Assembly: GCA_027924585.1 (NCBI GenBank)
Contig: BSBM01000372.1
Span: forward strand, 11,831,501 to 11,895,500
Source of the DNA: Larix kaempferi
Taxonomy: Eukaryota > Streptophyta > Pinopsida > Pinales > Pinaceae
Length of the DNA stretch: 64,000 nucleotides
Reading direction: 5' to 3'
In this document: positions 29,897-42,080 of the stretch, piece by piece
How positions within the stretch are numbered: position 1 is the first letter of the stretch
Layout: every line of letters starts with the position of its first letter
The notes under the pieces: model-generated
Database searches by the model: none
What the model saw: only the letters and a program-made list of their open reading frames with translations
Told to the model about the DNA's origin: nothing
Translations under genes and position numbers: made by a program

Positions 29897-30823
29897 TGAT
29901 GCAGGAGCATCTTACTTAGCCTGAAAACTATCCTAAGTTTGAATTTTGTTTAAAAATCCTAAAATCTATGTAATGGGCGCCTATGCCAGCCTAAGCATTG
30001 TGACACATTAACCTATTTGATTTTGAAGAATTATGTTGTAATATTTTGAATTTTCGAACTGTTAAGGGCATCTATGTTTATTAATGAGATATAACAGGAG
30101 TTAATGGCTGGTAGTTGATTTTGAAATCTTGAATCCGCGGGTTGTTTGAGAGCTCTATGATATATAATATGTAATTATCATTTCATTAGTTAGATAAGAA
30201 AGAAGAAGAGAGCAGAGGAGAGGATAGCCTCTGAGCTAGAGTGTTGTTTCGAAAGCTGTAACTGTTTAGTTTATGAGTCTTTGTCTCTGAGACCAATGTA
30301 TGAAATGAATGATGAATCCAATGTAAAGAAGAAAAGCATTTGGCCCTCTATGTTTGTTTCCCCGTGTGTTTATGAAGCCCGAGTGCCTGGGCGTTCCATA
30401 TGCGAAGTTAAACCTCTGCAAGTTATTTTCATGTTGAATGTTAGATATATATGTTGAACGCAGGCTCTTGTTGAAGTCTGCGTACTTAGATTTGCTGCAA
30501 ATCTGTTCAAGGCTGAAAAGGGGAACCTCTGCGCGAAGCGTAAACCCAGATGTGAAGCGCCCTTTGAGTCTGTTGATCACTGAAGGGATCAATGGTGCAC
30601 CTTTGAAGAACTCAGGGAGGAAAGCGTTGATGTTTCAAACAGAGAAAAAGAAATTTCTCTAAGTATCGAAGGTAGCAGAGAAAGGAGTCAATGGCCCATA
30701 TCGCGATCGAGTAGGAGATCAACGGTGGTGATGTCCCTGTTTTGGGTGCAGAGAGCGTTAGAACAGGGTTTTGGGGAAAGGTATAGAGTGATTTCATCTG
30801 CCAATCCTCAGGGGTTGGCATCA
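29897..30823 (+). repeat. 3' LTR of the chromovirus (927 bp)
   Basis: It starts TGATGCAGGAGCATC and ends TTGGCATCA, so TGATGC/GCATCA are perfect inverted ends. It aligns over its full length with 58655-59582, with a few per cent substitutions. The flank AGAAA (30824-30828) differs at one base from ATAAA (58650-58654) before the other LTR. Confidence 0.92.
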
Positions 30824-31371
30824 AGAAAGAAAATACACACAAAGAAAAATGGATGGCCCAATAATCTCTTTACCTTACATCAAACGGACCATACACAAGA
30901 TTGCTTGTATCCGTAAAATGAATAACATCAAAGTGGTCATCTTAAAGAGCACACAATGAAAATAACGAGGAATAGAGCTTACACATATAGTCTCACTAAA
31001 CATTCTCATAACACTTCTCATCACATTCACATAGAAGATGCAAAAAAGGTTTCCAAAGAAGAGTACTACACCAAGAGAAGAGTGAGACAAGTTTTGGAAA
31101 TTGCAAGAAAACACTTTGAATATAAATGATGGGTTGAAACCCATCAACACTTGCAAGAAGATCATAACTCACCTTAAACAATCCTCGACATCGGTCCAAA
31201 GATGAGCTTTGGTTTTATTTCTGTCTAAAAGAGTCGGTCTTCCCTAATAAACCCTTAGGCTTGCTCTCGATATTTATTTAAGGGATCTTCTCATTTCTTC
31301 CTCATTCTCTTGGTGCACGATGATTCCCTGAGGATGGACTTGCATCTATGAAGTATGAAACGTAGGGTTTG
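30824..31371 (+). pseudogene. Penelope-like element, 3' half (linker and GIY-YIG endonuclease C-terminus)
   Basis: Codons from 30861 read SLPYIKRTIHKIACIRK and then KVVIL, the linker block between RT and endonuclease in Penelope-like elements (LPYVxGxSExIxRVLxKxxIKV). In another frame, 30944-31129 gives KEHTMKI, SLTKHSHNTSHHIHIEDAKK, EEYYTKRRVRQVLEI, matching the end of their GIY-YIG endonuclease (KEH...LxKHSxxTxHxIxFExAK...ExxxxxRxxREALEI). A third frame has NINDGLKPI, the usual next block. The GIY-YIG catalytic core itself is deleted, so the nuclease is dead. The piece follows the gypsy LTR without a gap. Confidence 0.8.
31326..31367 (+). ncRNA. Possible hammerhead-ribozyme-like motif in the Penelope-like 3' end
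   Basis: CTGAGGA (31328-31334) fits the CUGANGA core. It is followed by a hairpin-like ACTT...AAGT (31338-31354), then GAAAC (31357-31361) and GTA as a GUH site. Penelope-like elements are known to carry minimal hammerhead motifs in their terminal repeats. Stem I is only about three pairs and stem II has mismatches, so this copy is at best degenerate. Confidence 0.35.
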
Positions 31372-31449
31372 CAAAAAATCAACAAGCAAGTTTTCCTTGC
31401 TTACAAATTTGACACATGTGATGGATTCTCTTATCTCAATGAAACAATT

Positions 31450-31960
31450 AATAAGAAGAAATCAAAATACTACAAATATTGTATAATTTTCCTAACCATT
31501 ATTGTTTTTCCAACATTGGAAGATTTAAGAAAAAAACAAATATTTTCAAAATCAAGGCCAATGCTCATAACCTCCATAGTGAAATTGATTGTTGGACTAA
31601 TCCAAAATCACCTTGGAATGAGAAAATATGTAAATTTGTGATAAAAGGGGATTGAGGATGAACATCATTTCCTTTTGACATGCCCTACCCTTAATAATAT
31701 AAGAGACTTTACTTCACTTTCATAATTTAATTACTCTTCAAAACCTCATTGCATACAAAAAACTTAATGACTTGTTACTTTCTTTTAATTTTAGTAGAAA
31801 ATTCTCGTGGAGAAATCCATAGGCACAATTCCCCACATTTTGCAAATGGTACCCACTGATTACAATGCCTAACTTAGTAGGGACATCAAGTGAGGTGTGC
31901 AATAAAGGCAACCGACCTTGGGGATAAGCCACAAGTCCTCTTGCATGAAGCTCAAAGCAC
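31450..31960 (+). pseudogene. LINE reverse transcriptase, extreme C-terminus
   Basis: Frames around 31480-31720 give TIVFPTLEDLRKKQIF, RPMLITSIVKLIVGLIQ and DEHHFLLTCPTLNNIRD. The last is the conserved EDExHFLxxCPxxxxxR block found after the RT domain of many non-LTR elements, where it forms a Cys/His finger. The same text is present at 51720-51920. Many stops and shifts break it. Confidence 0.6.
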
Positions 31961-33786
31961 TCAACTACTCAAACTAACCCACTTGGTTTATTTGGTACTT
32001 TCATTTCCACCATGTTCAAATATATAAATAACATCTTAAAAACTATTTAGCGAAATTCATTTTATTTGTCACATATACCTTATTTGTAATCAATATATTA
32101 TCAATATTTCTTTTAAGTGTTTCATATCTTTAATAAAACGTTAACAAAATTTAGTAATTTTGATCAATGGAAAATCCATTATTCCAAATACATATAAACA
32201 AATTTAAAAAAATTATTTACTAATTTATTTTATACTTATTTTTTAACAAAATGAAAATTAACATATTAAACATTTTAAAATTTGTTCCTATTTAAACACA
32301 TAAAACAATAAATAATTAATTCCTTTAAGCTTAAATTGATGCTATGATTTTATTCTTTAAATATCAAACATTCATAAACTCTCTATATAAAATGTGTATT
32401 ATATTGCTTTATTCTTTATACATTTCCAGCTCACAATCCTATTCATGTGATTCATTCGATTGGAATCAAAAGCCCTCACCACGAGGTAAGGAATATATCA
32501 CAACTTTTTGGTCCACTTTACCATTCATGTTCATGTTCATGTTCATATTTCCTCACCCTGTCCCTACCACTTTCCATCTGTCTTCCATATCAAGTAAGGT
32601 TTGGCCTTTATGTCACCTATTATCTTCACTTTGTTTCTCCATATGTAGATGACCAGAGAAGAACCACTTACCTTCATCTCAAACATTTGAGTTTCATAGG
32701 GAAAACTTGATGGTCATGTTTGGAGCCCTACAATATGCTCTCTGCAACTTTACTGTAAAAGCTTGCAAGCACAGTATGGAACCTGTCTGTTTATCAGCCT
32801 GAGAACTACTCCTCCCTGCGGATGTATTTTAAAATGGGTGTATTAAAGCAGTGGCAGGGAGGCCACTACATGATGCGGTTGGTGCTGATAATGTTGGTTG
32901 GCTGGTTGAGATGGCTATTTAGCATCGCTGTTTGAGTTAAATGAAACAGTAACAGATTCCGTTAAGTTACCTCTTGATTTAGGAATCACCTGTCTAGAAA
33001 ATTTAGCAGTTTTCACTGCAAGTTTGTTCAGAGTGGGTGTATTCATAGATTGGGAGGGAAGCCGATACACAACGCAGATGTTGATTTTAAAGCTGCTTGG
33101 GATGACTTAGTAGTCTTCTTTTTAGCTAAACTTGGGTCAAGTTCAATGCTGAGATTTGTTAAGAGGAAGACTTGATCTAGAGATGTGGACTTTATCCCAC
33201 TGCAAAGCTTTCCTTTAAAATCTGCGGAAGTCGGTGAAAGTAGCGTGACACGCAATCCACTCTGGAATGCAAGACAAGGAGATTGAACAAAGCTGCTGAT
33301 CAGATCTTTCAGGGTTAAAGATAACGAATCCAAGGGAGTCAGATTAATGGCTTCAGATGCCCTGGAAAACTACCTCGCTCAGATTGGAGGATAGATCATT
33401 GAAGGCTTAGACAACCTCCTTTATAGTGCCAAGGTTTACAGAAGTATTAGTCAACCTTGTACTAACTGTCTGGCTCAAAGTGGATGGATTCTCTAGCGCT
33501 CTAGTAGCAAGAAAGATAACAAGAGAGTATGTTGTGGACAATAAAAGAAGTGGGTTTGGTGCCAATGAGTTTCGAACCAGAGATCTGGTCAATTATAATG
33601 CTGATAACACCCATGATTGCAGTGTGCTGACCTGAAAAAGGTACTCTTCTAGACCCAGAACCTTATAGTTTATAGTCAGTTGTGTCAACTTGATTTGTTC
33701 TATTGGTTGGGCGATGATTATTGGATCTGAAGGGGCAGTTGGTAAATGGTTTATGATACCATGCCAGCCTCTAAACTTAGAGAATT

Positions 33787-34107
33787 GTGAGACTAACAGC
33801 CATTTGTATGGTTTGGGCATATACTTCTTGCATTTTTATCTGGGTAGTGATAGTTTTGGAGATAGTGTTCATTGTATTAGGAACTGCAGTAGAAGGAGCT
33901 TTTTGTATAAAGGGCATTTTTATCTGGGTAGTGATAGTTTTGGAGATAGTGTTCATTGTATTAGGAACTGCAGTAGAAGGAGCTTTTTGTATAAAGGCTA
34001 TTGGGAGATGGTTATATATTGCCTTACAAAACCTGGCTTGGGTGAAGGGTATTGGAAACAATCTTTTCTGTGAAAACTATTTGAGAAGTCAAGGAGGTCT
34101 ACAGTAA
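33787..34107 (+). other. Short ORF with a duplicated hydrophobic segment (84-bp tandem repeat)
   Basis: A 106-codon frame contains CIFIWVVIVLEIVFIVLGTA, and an 84-bp (28-codon) tandem duplication (33831 and 33915) repeats that segment. Each unit is long and hydrophobic enough to cross a membrane. The paralogue (53959-54168) has one unit, IFMWVVIVLEIVFNVSGSA, in an open frame of 69 codons. I recognise no family and no promoter. Both frames may simply be chance openings in similar DNA. Confidence 0.3.
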
Positions 34108-35635
34108 ATATCTTTTCAAATATGTGTTAAATTTGCTCAAAATCCATCTAAATCTAAAAAGTCAGGTTTAGGAGTTGTGTTCAGCAAAATTGTATTATGA
34201 AACACAGGCAATGGTCACTGCACAAAGCTGCTGATCAGATCTTTCAATTCTAAAGATAACAAAGCCAGAGGAGTCAGAGTCAGATGCCCTGGAAATTACA
34301 TGTCTCAGAGCAAACGACAGTTCTGAGAAGGATTAAAATACATCAGCGCCTCTTTACTAAAGGCAAGGTTCAGAAATGTATAAATCAACCTCATACATAC
34401 TGGCTAGTGCAGTCGGGATCGTTTCTCTAGTTCTCTAGTAGAAAGAAGGGCACTAATAGATTATATGTGGACAATATAGGAAGTGGGTTTTCTGCCAATG
34501 CATTTATAACCAGATATCTGGTCAATTCTAATTGCAATAACACCAATGTTTGTCGAGTGCTGACCTTAAGAGGTACTCTGTTAGGCCTCAGAACCTTATC
34601 ATTTCTCATAAATAGCCTCAACTTGATTTGCTGTATTGGTTTGGTTGTGATTATGCATTTGAAGGAGGTGCTGGCAAATAGTTGCTGTGATAAAAGGCAG
34701 CCATTCGTATTGGTTTGGGGATGGACTGTTTGTATCTGGGCAGATTTCTTTGTCTAATCTCCTTGTACTAGTTACTTCTCTTTTAAGACTTAAAGAGGAA
34801 CAATAAGAGAATGAGATCAGGATGCAATACAAAGCGGGAATTTGAATGGGAAATATTACAGTTCATTTAGACTTTTTTTTTTTTTGTGCATTATCACCTG
34901 ATTGATATAATCTATTTTATGAGTGGTTTACCATTTTCAATTGAAGTTGAGATCAGATGAATAAAATGCATTAAGAAACATCTGACATGTTTCAGATAAT
35001 GTGAATATACTCTAATGCTTGGAGGACATATCTAGATAATGTGAATAAATTCAAATGCCTGTAGGATATATCTGTCTGCAGTAGCTAAGCATAGGAATCA
35101 AACATCACAACTTGAAAACGAGAAAAAAAATGAGTAACAAGAGTAAAGCAGTCATCTAAGAACTTTGGACTGTTTTATCTTTTAATCAAAATCATTCTTA
35201 TTTCCTTATTACAAAGAACTTTATATCTTACATTTCTGATCAATCTGAACCATATCTGCTCTGGATGCTCTGTTTGGACAAATATTATTAAGTCAGCAGC
35301 AAGCTATTTTATTAGGACTTTATTATCCACAACTATTACAAGTTAGCAACAAGCTACTTTATTAGGACTTTATTATGTTTGTGCTTATGATGGTCTAAGT
35401 TTCTAACTGCTTCCTTGCATATTAAGTGTTTAGTTCTGCTTTGGTCAAATACGATGTTATGGTTAGAGTTTGTTGACCTGATTAGATTAAAGAACTTTAC
35501 AATTGAAGCTGTGGGAGCTCATTCAGAGTCCAGATCATTATGCTTATTTGGAAAATTTGAATTTAAAAATATCACGGATTGGGCCAATTGTCTTTGTTTA
35601 ATTTTTGCAATGTGGGGTTGTTTTGATTTAATGAA

Positions 35636-38600
35636 GGAGCTAGAAAACAGTTAGAAGGAGCAAAACAAAAAGATTGATAAACTTGTTAGTGACATAGATA
35701 TAAACTACAACATAAGTATGGGATTTTCCCATGGTTCACATTCTATGATAGGTTGACCTATGCTTTCTATTGGTTCCGGGCATTTCAAAGATTAAACGAT
35801 CCAACAAACATCTTTGGGTGTGTTAGAGAAACCTCAATATCAACTAATGTAGGGACCTGATGAAGATAACTACTCTAGGGAGGAAGCAAACTGTGGACAC
35901 CTGTTCAGTTAATCTTCACTTAATTTTTGATGTTTTTTTACTTGTACAATTTTATTTGGCCATTATGTCTGGCTCTACAATTTTAGGCATAGTAGTGTTC
36001 TAGACTTTTTGCAATTTTGAAAAATTCCATGGAAGAATTTTGTTTTTTTATCAACTCATAGAAGCACTTTTGAATAAGTTTTAGAATATTGTTTGATCTT
36101 CCACAACCCTTTTATTACAAATTCTTACTTGTTCATAGAGAGAGAGAGACCTATGATAGATAAATATAACACACTATAGTTAAACATGTTTATCCTAGTA
36201 GTAAAATGGGCTTGCAAATCGTGATTACATGTGGCACAAATTAATTTTTATTTGCATGCACATGAAATCTTTGTGATACCAAAAAACTAGATAAATACAA
36301 TGGCACTATAATGATCTTTAAAACTTAATAAAAATAATAGCATTCTAAGTAGCATCATTAAATCAAATGTAGTAGTATTTATTATTCCCTGCCAAGGCAA
36401 GGATATGATTTCCGTTGGAAAGTCAAACTACATTGACTAGTATTAGTTCTTTTTTACTGACAAAAATGTTTGCAATGTTTTATAATGTTTACAAAATTTT
36501 GATACTAAATATAATATTTTAAAAATTAAAATAATTTTTTGAATTAAAAAAAAAAAACAAAATTCTGATTTTTTATTGGTTTAAAGCACTTATGATGGGA
36601 CATAAATGCTTGCATGAGTGCTTTTATTTATCAGAATTTAAATTGTATGAAATTGACACTTCATGTTGGTACAATGCTTGGTATCATTTCACTTTACAGC
36701 TCCGGACCAATAGAGTAGCAGACTTGAAAGCCAGAGGATTCACCCCGTTTGATAACTCATTTCCCTTAAAAACACCGGTTACTGAGAAACTAATTTGGAT
36801 ACGGACCATGAAGGCATAGATTCCCAAATCTTCTAGATTGCAGGAAGGGCATTTGACAGTATACATTTTCGATAAGGTTTTCTTCAATTCAATTTCTCCT
36901 ATCGTTCAATATTGCACATTACAGATCACAACAAAATATGGTTTTTTTAGAAGAAAGGCTACAACCAAACTCCATGCAGGTGTAAATCTCATGCATGAAG
37001 AATTGAGGGCCTGATAAAGTATTCCACGAGCAATACTGATGGATCCATGATGATAATTGGATTTGTTGTAGTTGAATTCAGGATTTTGGAATCTTTGTGG
37101 AGCAGATGCGAAAACTGGTAGTTGAATTTAGGATTTTGGAATCCTCGTGGAAGCACTTTAGGTACTTTTAACATATTTTAACTAATCGAGAGGTTATATT
37201 AATGAATATAGTTTTCCTTCCGTAGTGAAAACCTCTTCTTTTCACTCCTTCTCCAATCTATAGTTTTGTTAGGTTATATTAATGAAAACATTTGCAGAAT
37301 TACATTTGGAGATGATAACATGCCTAAAACTCAGTCTCAACCCTTCTCTCAATGTTCTTAAATGATGATGAATGCTCTCACAAACCCATGTTGTTTAAGC
37401 TGATTCGATTGATTGTATTCAATGCCACAATCGCTCTCATGCACACATGAAAAACCTAGAATACACTAGATCACAGTTTTGTGCAGAATAGTAGGTATAT
37501 CAAGTCGCTTTACTTTGTAAAAGAAAAATCAAGTTTATTGATACAGGAGTGTTTTTTTGTGGCAGGATCTATGTGTGATAATGAACCACCACTTCACACC
37601 ATGATTTTCCCAAGGCTCGTGGACAATTTCCGGCACAAAAGAAACATAATAGCCATAATTTTCGGCAAAGAGAGGGAATCATGCAAATCTTATCTGAACC
37701 TGTTATATGCAATATAATCCACAGAGATTTGGTTTTATGAACTCCGTTTCTACACCCAGATTGTATACATTAATCTGAATATGATTTGTAAATTATTATT
37801 AAGTGGGATAAAGTGAATGTGATTTGTAATTTATTATTATGTAGTGATGATGATGGTGGTTAGCCTCAGTTGAGATTAATTATGATCTATGAGGACCTAA
37901 ATAAAAGTTTACAAAAAGCAAAATAATATTCTTTATATAAATCTCTAACCCAAATCTGAATATGAATCTGGGTACACCTGAAGAAACCATCTAAAAGAAT
38001 AGACAACATCTTTGAACAGACTACTATCTACAGAAAAAGCTTCATCAAACATCATCCATGGTTTATTGGGAGCCCAACGACGGGTTAAAATTTAATCTTG
38101 GTGTCAACAAAAAGCAATTTATGCTTACTTGACTTCCCACGCCAAATAGTAGCAGACCGATGTTCCAATTGCTTGAACCTATTTAATTATTTGAATAGGA
38201 ATCTTCAATATACTCAGTTAAGACTTAGAGAAAATTTTGAAAGATTTGATCTTCTAATTCATTAAACTTTGATTGGATGTTGAAATTCTGACTCTGCATG
38301 GGAAACCTTGGATCAAATTATGCAATTCTATATAACTCTAGCAATGCAAAATGCTTTAAAAGAAAAACAAAGTCACCATTGCCCAGCCTCATCAAAACAA
38401 GATCATATTTTATGGGAAACCTTTGAAGTGAACTAAATACTTTTGGTCAACGCTAGTGATACAAACCTCAGTTTACTCTAGTGAAAAAACAGGTAGACCC
38501 TACGTTTATTTTTCTAGAGAGTGATCGGGCTCATTTTATTTAGCAAAATCAAATTCATTATCTTTTAGATACATACAACTGAAAATGTTTTAATATGAGA

Positions 38601-38773
38601 CATTTTGAATAGAATTCTGCATTATTTGGAAACGGCACCTAGTTCAATAGTGGGGCGATACTTATCGTTTAACGCCCCGCTAGTTTTACATGTCTCCTCC
38701 ACTAACCTGTGTACTATGGTTTATCAGAGTCTTTAATAATAGTCAGCGGGAGCTTTTACAATAGTGAGCGATA
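35636..38773. other. Intergenic, no gene recognised
   Basis: AT-rich, with stops in every frame. Noted: a 50-bp tandem duplication GTAGTTGAATT at 37068 and 37118, and short frames (36592-36819, 37481-37717) without domain features. Nothing else could be supported. Confidence 0.55.
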
Positions 38774-38783
38774 ATAGCAATCA

Positions 38784-38801
38784 GGCTTCAAATTTGAAGC
38801 C
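38784..38801. repeat. Perfect 18-bp palindrome in the hAT left terminus
   Basis: GGCTTCAAATTTGAAGCC equals its own reverse complement and lies two bases inside the transposon end. Confidence 0.95.
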
Positions 38802-39039
38802 TTCAGGGCCCTTCAAAGGCCATTTTACACGTCATAGAAGGCCACCTCAAATTTTACCATGCAAAAAAAAATTAATTTCATGGGAAGCCCTTCAATAATT
38901 AAATTAACCATTATTGTTTAAAATTGCAACAGAAGGGCAGCTTCAAATTTCACCCGTCGACAGTTTTCAGTGGGAAATTGGGAATGCGGCTACTAGCTAG
39001 GTGACTTGGGAGTGGGACTTGCTACTTGGTTACTCTCCA

Positions 39040-41470
39040 ATATCCACGTGTCTGGTCATCGATGGATCATGGGCCATTGGGCCTCTAATAATATCATTGA
39101 CTAGTTTACATGGATGGGCTTACACTGTGTAGCCCATGTCTTGAACGCTTCTAAGTTCACGTGTTACCGGCGTGTTTAACACATTTAATGGCAACAACAA
39201 CTTTATTAAATATGGTTGGTGGATCATACGTGTTGCTGGCAGCGGGCTTACCAAGTTACCAATTATCACATACCAATTCGTGACTTCTGACTTCGTGAGT
39301 TAATTTAGTATTTAATGTATAATATATTATGTTAATGTGCCCCGAATTTGGCATTTCGGACAAACTCCACAATCCAAAAACTTCTTGTAATGTTGCAGGT
39401 TGTCACTCCCGCTGGTGGCCCCTGCCCACAACCCTTTGTTTTCTTTGTTGTATCAAGTTAATCCTACCATCTACGGCTCCCAACCTTAGACCCTGTGTTT
39501 TCTTTATTGTATCAAGTAAATCCTACAGCTCCCGAGTCCCACCTTGTGTTTTCTTTGTTGTATCAAGTCAATGCTCGAATTCCATGCTTTCATGGCTCCA
39601 ACCATCAATATATAATATTACAGGAATACAAACAAGCTTTTGCTTATACCTCTATTTCATCATGGTCGAGCTACTTCCAAGTTCCACCTAGCCTATCTCC
39701 TCCAGTACGGAGAGTTTGCAAAGCGAAGCTACCAATGCCCGCCTACCATAAACATATATAAAGAAATTTGTTTTCTTTGAGGAGCTCAACTTCAAGGCTA
39801 ACTGGATTGTTGACATCCTATGAATTTACAGGTATGTACATCATTTTATCCATTCATGATCCCATCAATTATTTAAAAATTTTGTAACTTGAAAGTTCAA
39901 ACACAATATTATTATTTGATTGAAAATTTGTAACTTCAAATGGTCCTTGAAGGATTTAAATTTGAAGCCTAGACCCAAGAGTGGGTTTGTCATAAATCTT
40001 CGTTAGATGATGTTCAAAACGGAATTTATCGATTCCCAACCATAGCAACAACAACAATTGCTTCTTTCTTCATATGTTATGTGTACACGCATATGATTCC
40101 ATGTGCTCCTTGCCTTGCCCTATTTTCCATTGTCGCCCGATCGAATCGCTTGAGAATTTAGCCTCCCTTTAACTTTCTTGAATTGGAGGGGACAAGGAAG
40201 ACCATTGTTTTCACTCTGAAACTGAATGCTTCCCCGGGAAGCTGCCACTGGCCACAGTCATAGCCCTACGGGAAACAGGTGTGCGCATTGCGCCCCCCAT
40301 CTTTACCAAAAATCTTGGGGATTTGGGAAAGTTCCCACTCTTCCAGCCTCCATGCATCTAGTTAATGAGTCAGATCAAGAATCCAGACTTTGTATCTAAA
40401 ACTGTATTGCATGAGCCATTTTCCCCAATTGCTCAGTCGTCGATTCGACACCTTCCTCTGGTACACTGTTTAAGATTCACGGGATTTATTAATATGAATA
40501 CCATCGATGCTACTACACTTACAATCCCAAGTAGCTATCGAATTTCAATATGATTGAGAATATGCAACAACATCTCGTGAAGGACAATGTTGAAAGCTGG
40601 CAATTTTCTTAGAATGCCCAATGCCCACTCCTGCATTCAACTGTACGAATTGGGACACAAATGTTTTTGTAATCTTGATTTTTAAAATGACAGTGCTACT
40701 TTACCTTTTGATTTTGTTTCCCTTATTGGTTGGTCTTGAATAGAACACGAACTTCAACCATCTACGCATCTCCTCTCTACTTGGTATGCCTATGTTTTAC
40801 TTATGCTTCACAACCCATCCTCTACTCCGTCATACCACAGAGTTAGTATGTATAACGAGATCTAAGGGCGGGGGGGCTATAAGGAAGAAGTAGCCATGGT
40901 CCTTAATCAGCTATTGAGAACAAAAGTTACATGGAGTCGGATAGTTCTCTTTGTTCAAACCATAACATAGCATGTAACATGTAAGGAGTGCTTAAACTTA
41001 ATCTATCCCAAGTACATGTGGCATTCATAGTGTTGAATGAAAAATTAGAACATATATTGTTTCCATTGGCATTCAATTTTGTTGTAGGGTACACAATTAG
41101 AGTGACAAAGAAACTTGCTATTGGTTTTCAATCCAATCCAACTTCTTTGTTGAATTGTTCTCTCTGATAGACTTTCATAAAGGAGGATTATAAATGGCAT
41201 AGGAAACACACTTGTTTGATAGAGGTGCATGAAAGTGAATTATGGTCCTCAATTCAACGAAGTAAAAAAAAGTTACCATTTAGATTCTTTCCCTTCACCT
41301 TTTTTATTGTCTTTCTGCATGCATCTCTATTGTTCAGTAATTTAGCAACAGATATAGACCAGACTCAACGTCCAATGTTTTTGGCTTCTGAAACAATTTC
41401 TTCCTTTTTTTGCTTACATTATAATTTTTTTCCATTGTTAAGTAGGCTAGATTTTATGTAGGCCGGAATT
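39040..41470. other. Interior of the hAT transposon: possible captured sequence, no intact gene
   Basis: The interior holds two CACGTG words (39046 and 39159) and three TTTTCTTTRTTGTATCAAG repeats (39438, 39497, 39548) that open overlapping short frames. A moderately GC-rich stretch lies at 40100-40480. No transposase or known domain appears. Non-autonomous hAT elements often pick up host fragments; that is only a possibility here. Confidence 0.4.
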
Positions 41471-42080
41471 TATATTAGTTTGAAGAATGCTAGCGATTTA
41501 CAAAGATTGAACTTTTCCAAATATAAGCATCCCATTGCTTTTAGAAGAGTTGAAGAACCCAATTCTGCATCAAGCTTGTATTGTTCGAAGTAGCCTAGGA
41601 ACCCATTTTAAGATGTATTAAATATTATTGAACTGGTTAAAAGTTGGATTGGAATTGGGCTAGCAAGCTAACTATAGCTTCACTGATGCAGAAAAAAAGA
41701 TCTATAAAATTATCACACTGAACGTCTAAAAAGTGGATTTTCTGTGTGTCTCCTAAGCTATGTTTCACTAATAAATTCCTCATGTTCACGCAGATCATGA
41801 AAGAGTAAAATAGTATTAATTTTGGCTGTAAGGATGAAAGTTGGATTAGAATGGGGTTAGCAAGTTAACTTATTATTATACTGGTTAAAAGTTTAAGAGG
41901 CAAGAAATAAAGCCTCTCAACTTTACTAGGTAAGTAAACAATGAAATTTTGATGTACTAATACATTTTCAAATGAAAAGAATGACTTATTTTTACATATC
42001 AGCATTGAAGGGTTCAATATCTCATAGCCCTTCAAAGTGAAATGGGACCCCGCCCTTCAATTTTGATCCCTGATAGCAAT

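Larger units (their letters stand above)
28380..30823 (+). mobile_element. Ty3/gypsy chromovirus, 3' half (integrase, chromodomain, 3' LTR)
   Basis: From 28380 on the sequence codes gypsy integrase, then a chromodomain, a purine tract and an LTR that has a partner at 58655-59582. Gag, protease, RT and most of RNase H are missing on this side. The left edge is the junction with the truncated LTR at 28379. Base 30824 continues as Penelope-like sequence, showing what this gypsy copy inserted into. Confidence 0.9.
31440..35635 (+). repeat. Segment X, copy 1 (duplicate of 51655-54622), with LINE 3' end
   Basis: Co-linear similarity with 51655-54622 runs from TTAATAAGA (31450 and 51666) to TGTGGGGTTGTTTTGATT (about 35613 and 54599), at an offset of about 20 kb. 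The first part codes the cysteine/histidine end of a LINE RT (DEHHFLLTCPTLNNIRD near 31650). The rest has no recognised gene. Copy 1 has an extra block, 34100-35150, that is largely a tandem repeat of its own sequence (offset about 935 bp: CAAAGCTGCTGATCAGATC at 33288 and 34223). Bases 33540-33600 (minus) contain GGTTCGAAACTC, a tRNA B-box-like word, and may hide an old SINE. Confidence 0.75.
38774..42080. mobile_element. Non-autonomous hAT DNA transposon with 8-bp target duplication
   Basis: ATAGCAAT at 38774-38781 is repeated exactly at 42073-42080. The element between (38782-42072, 3,291 bp) starts CAGGCTTCAAATTTGAAGCC and ends GGGCCCTTCAATTTTGATCCCTG-like (…CTTCAATTTTGATCCCTG), giving imperfect inverted ends CAGGnnTCAAA.TTGAAG. 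Eight-base duplications and CAGG ends are typical of the hAT superfamily. CTTCAA/TTGAAG words recur inside both ends (38820, 38940, 39960, 42030), as hAT subterminal transposase sites do. No BED finger or hATC dimerisation motif is encoded, so it depends on a partner. Confidence 0.8.

Noticed and set aside
39329-39761. Cysteine-rich protein gene inside the hAT element
   Set aside because: The repeated CVFF..SS text comes from a three-unit nucleotide repeat and is read in two frames equally well.
38782-42072. Autonomous hAT transposase gene
   Set aside because: No BED finger, catalytic D-D-E context or dimerisation domain text could be found in any frame.
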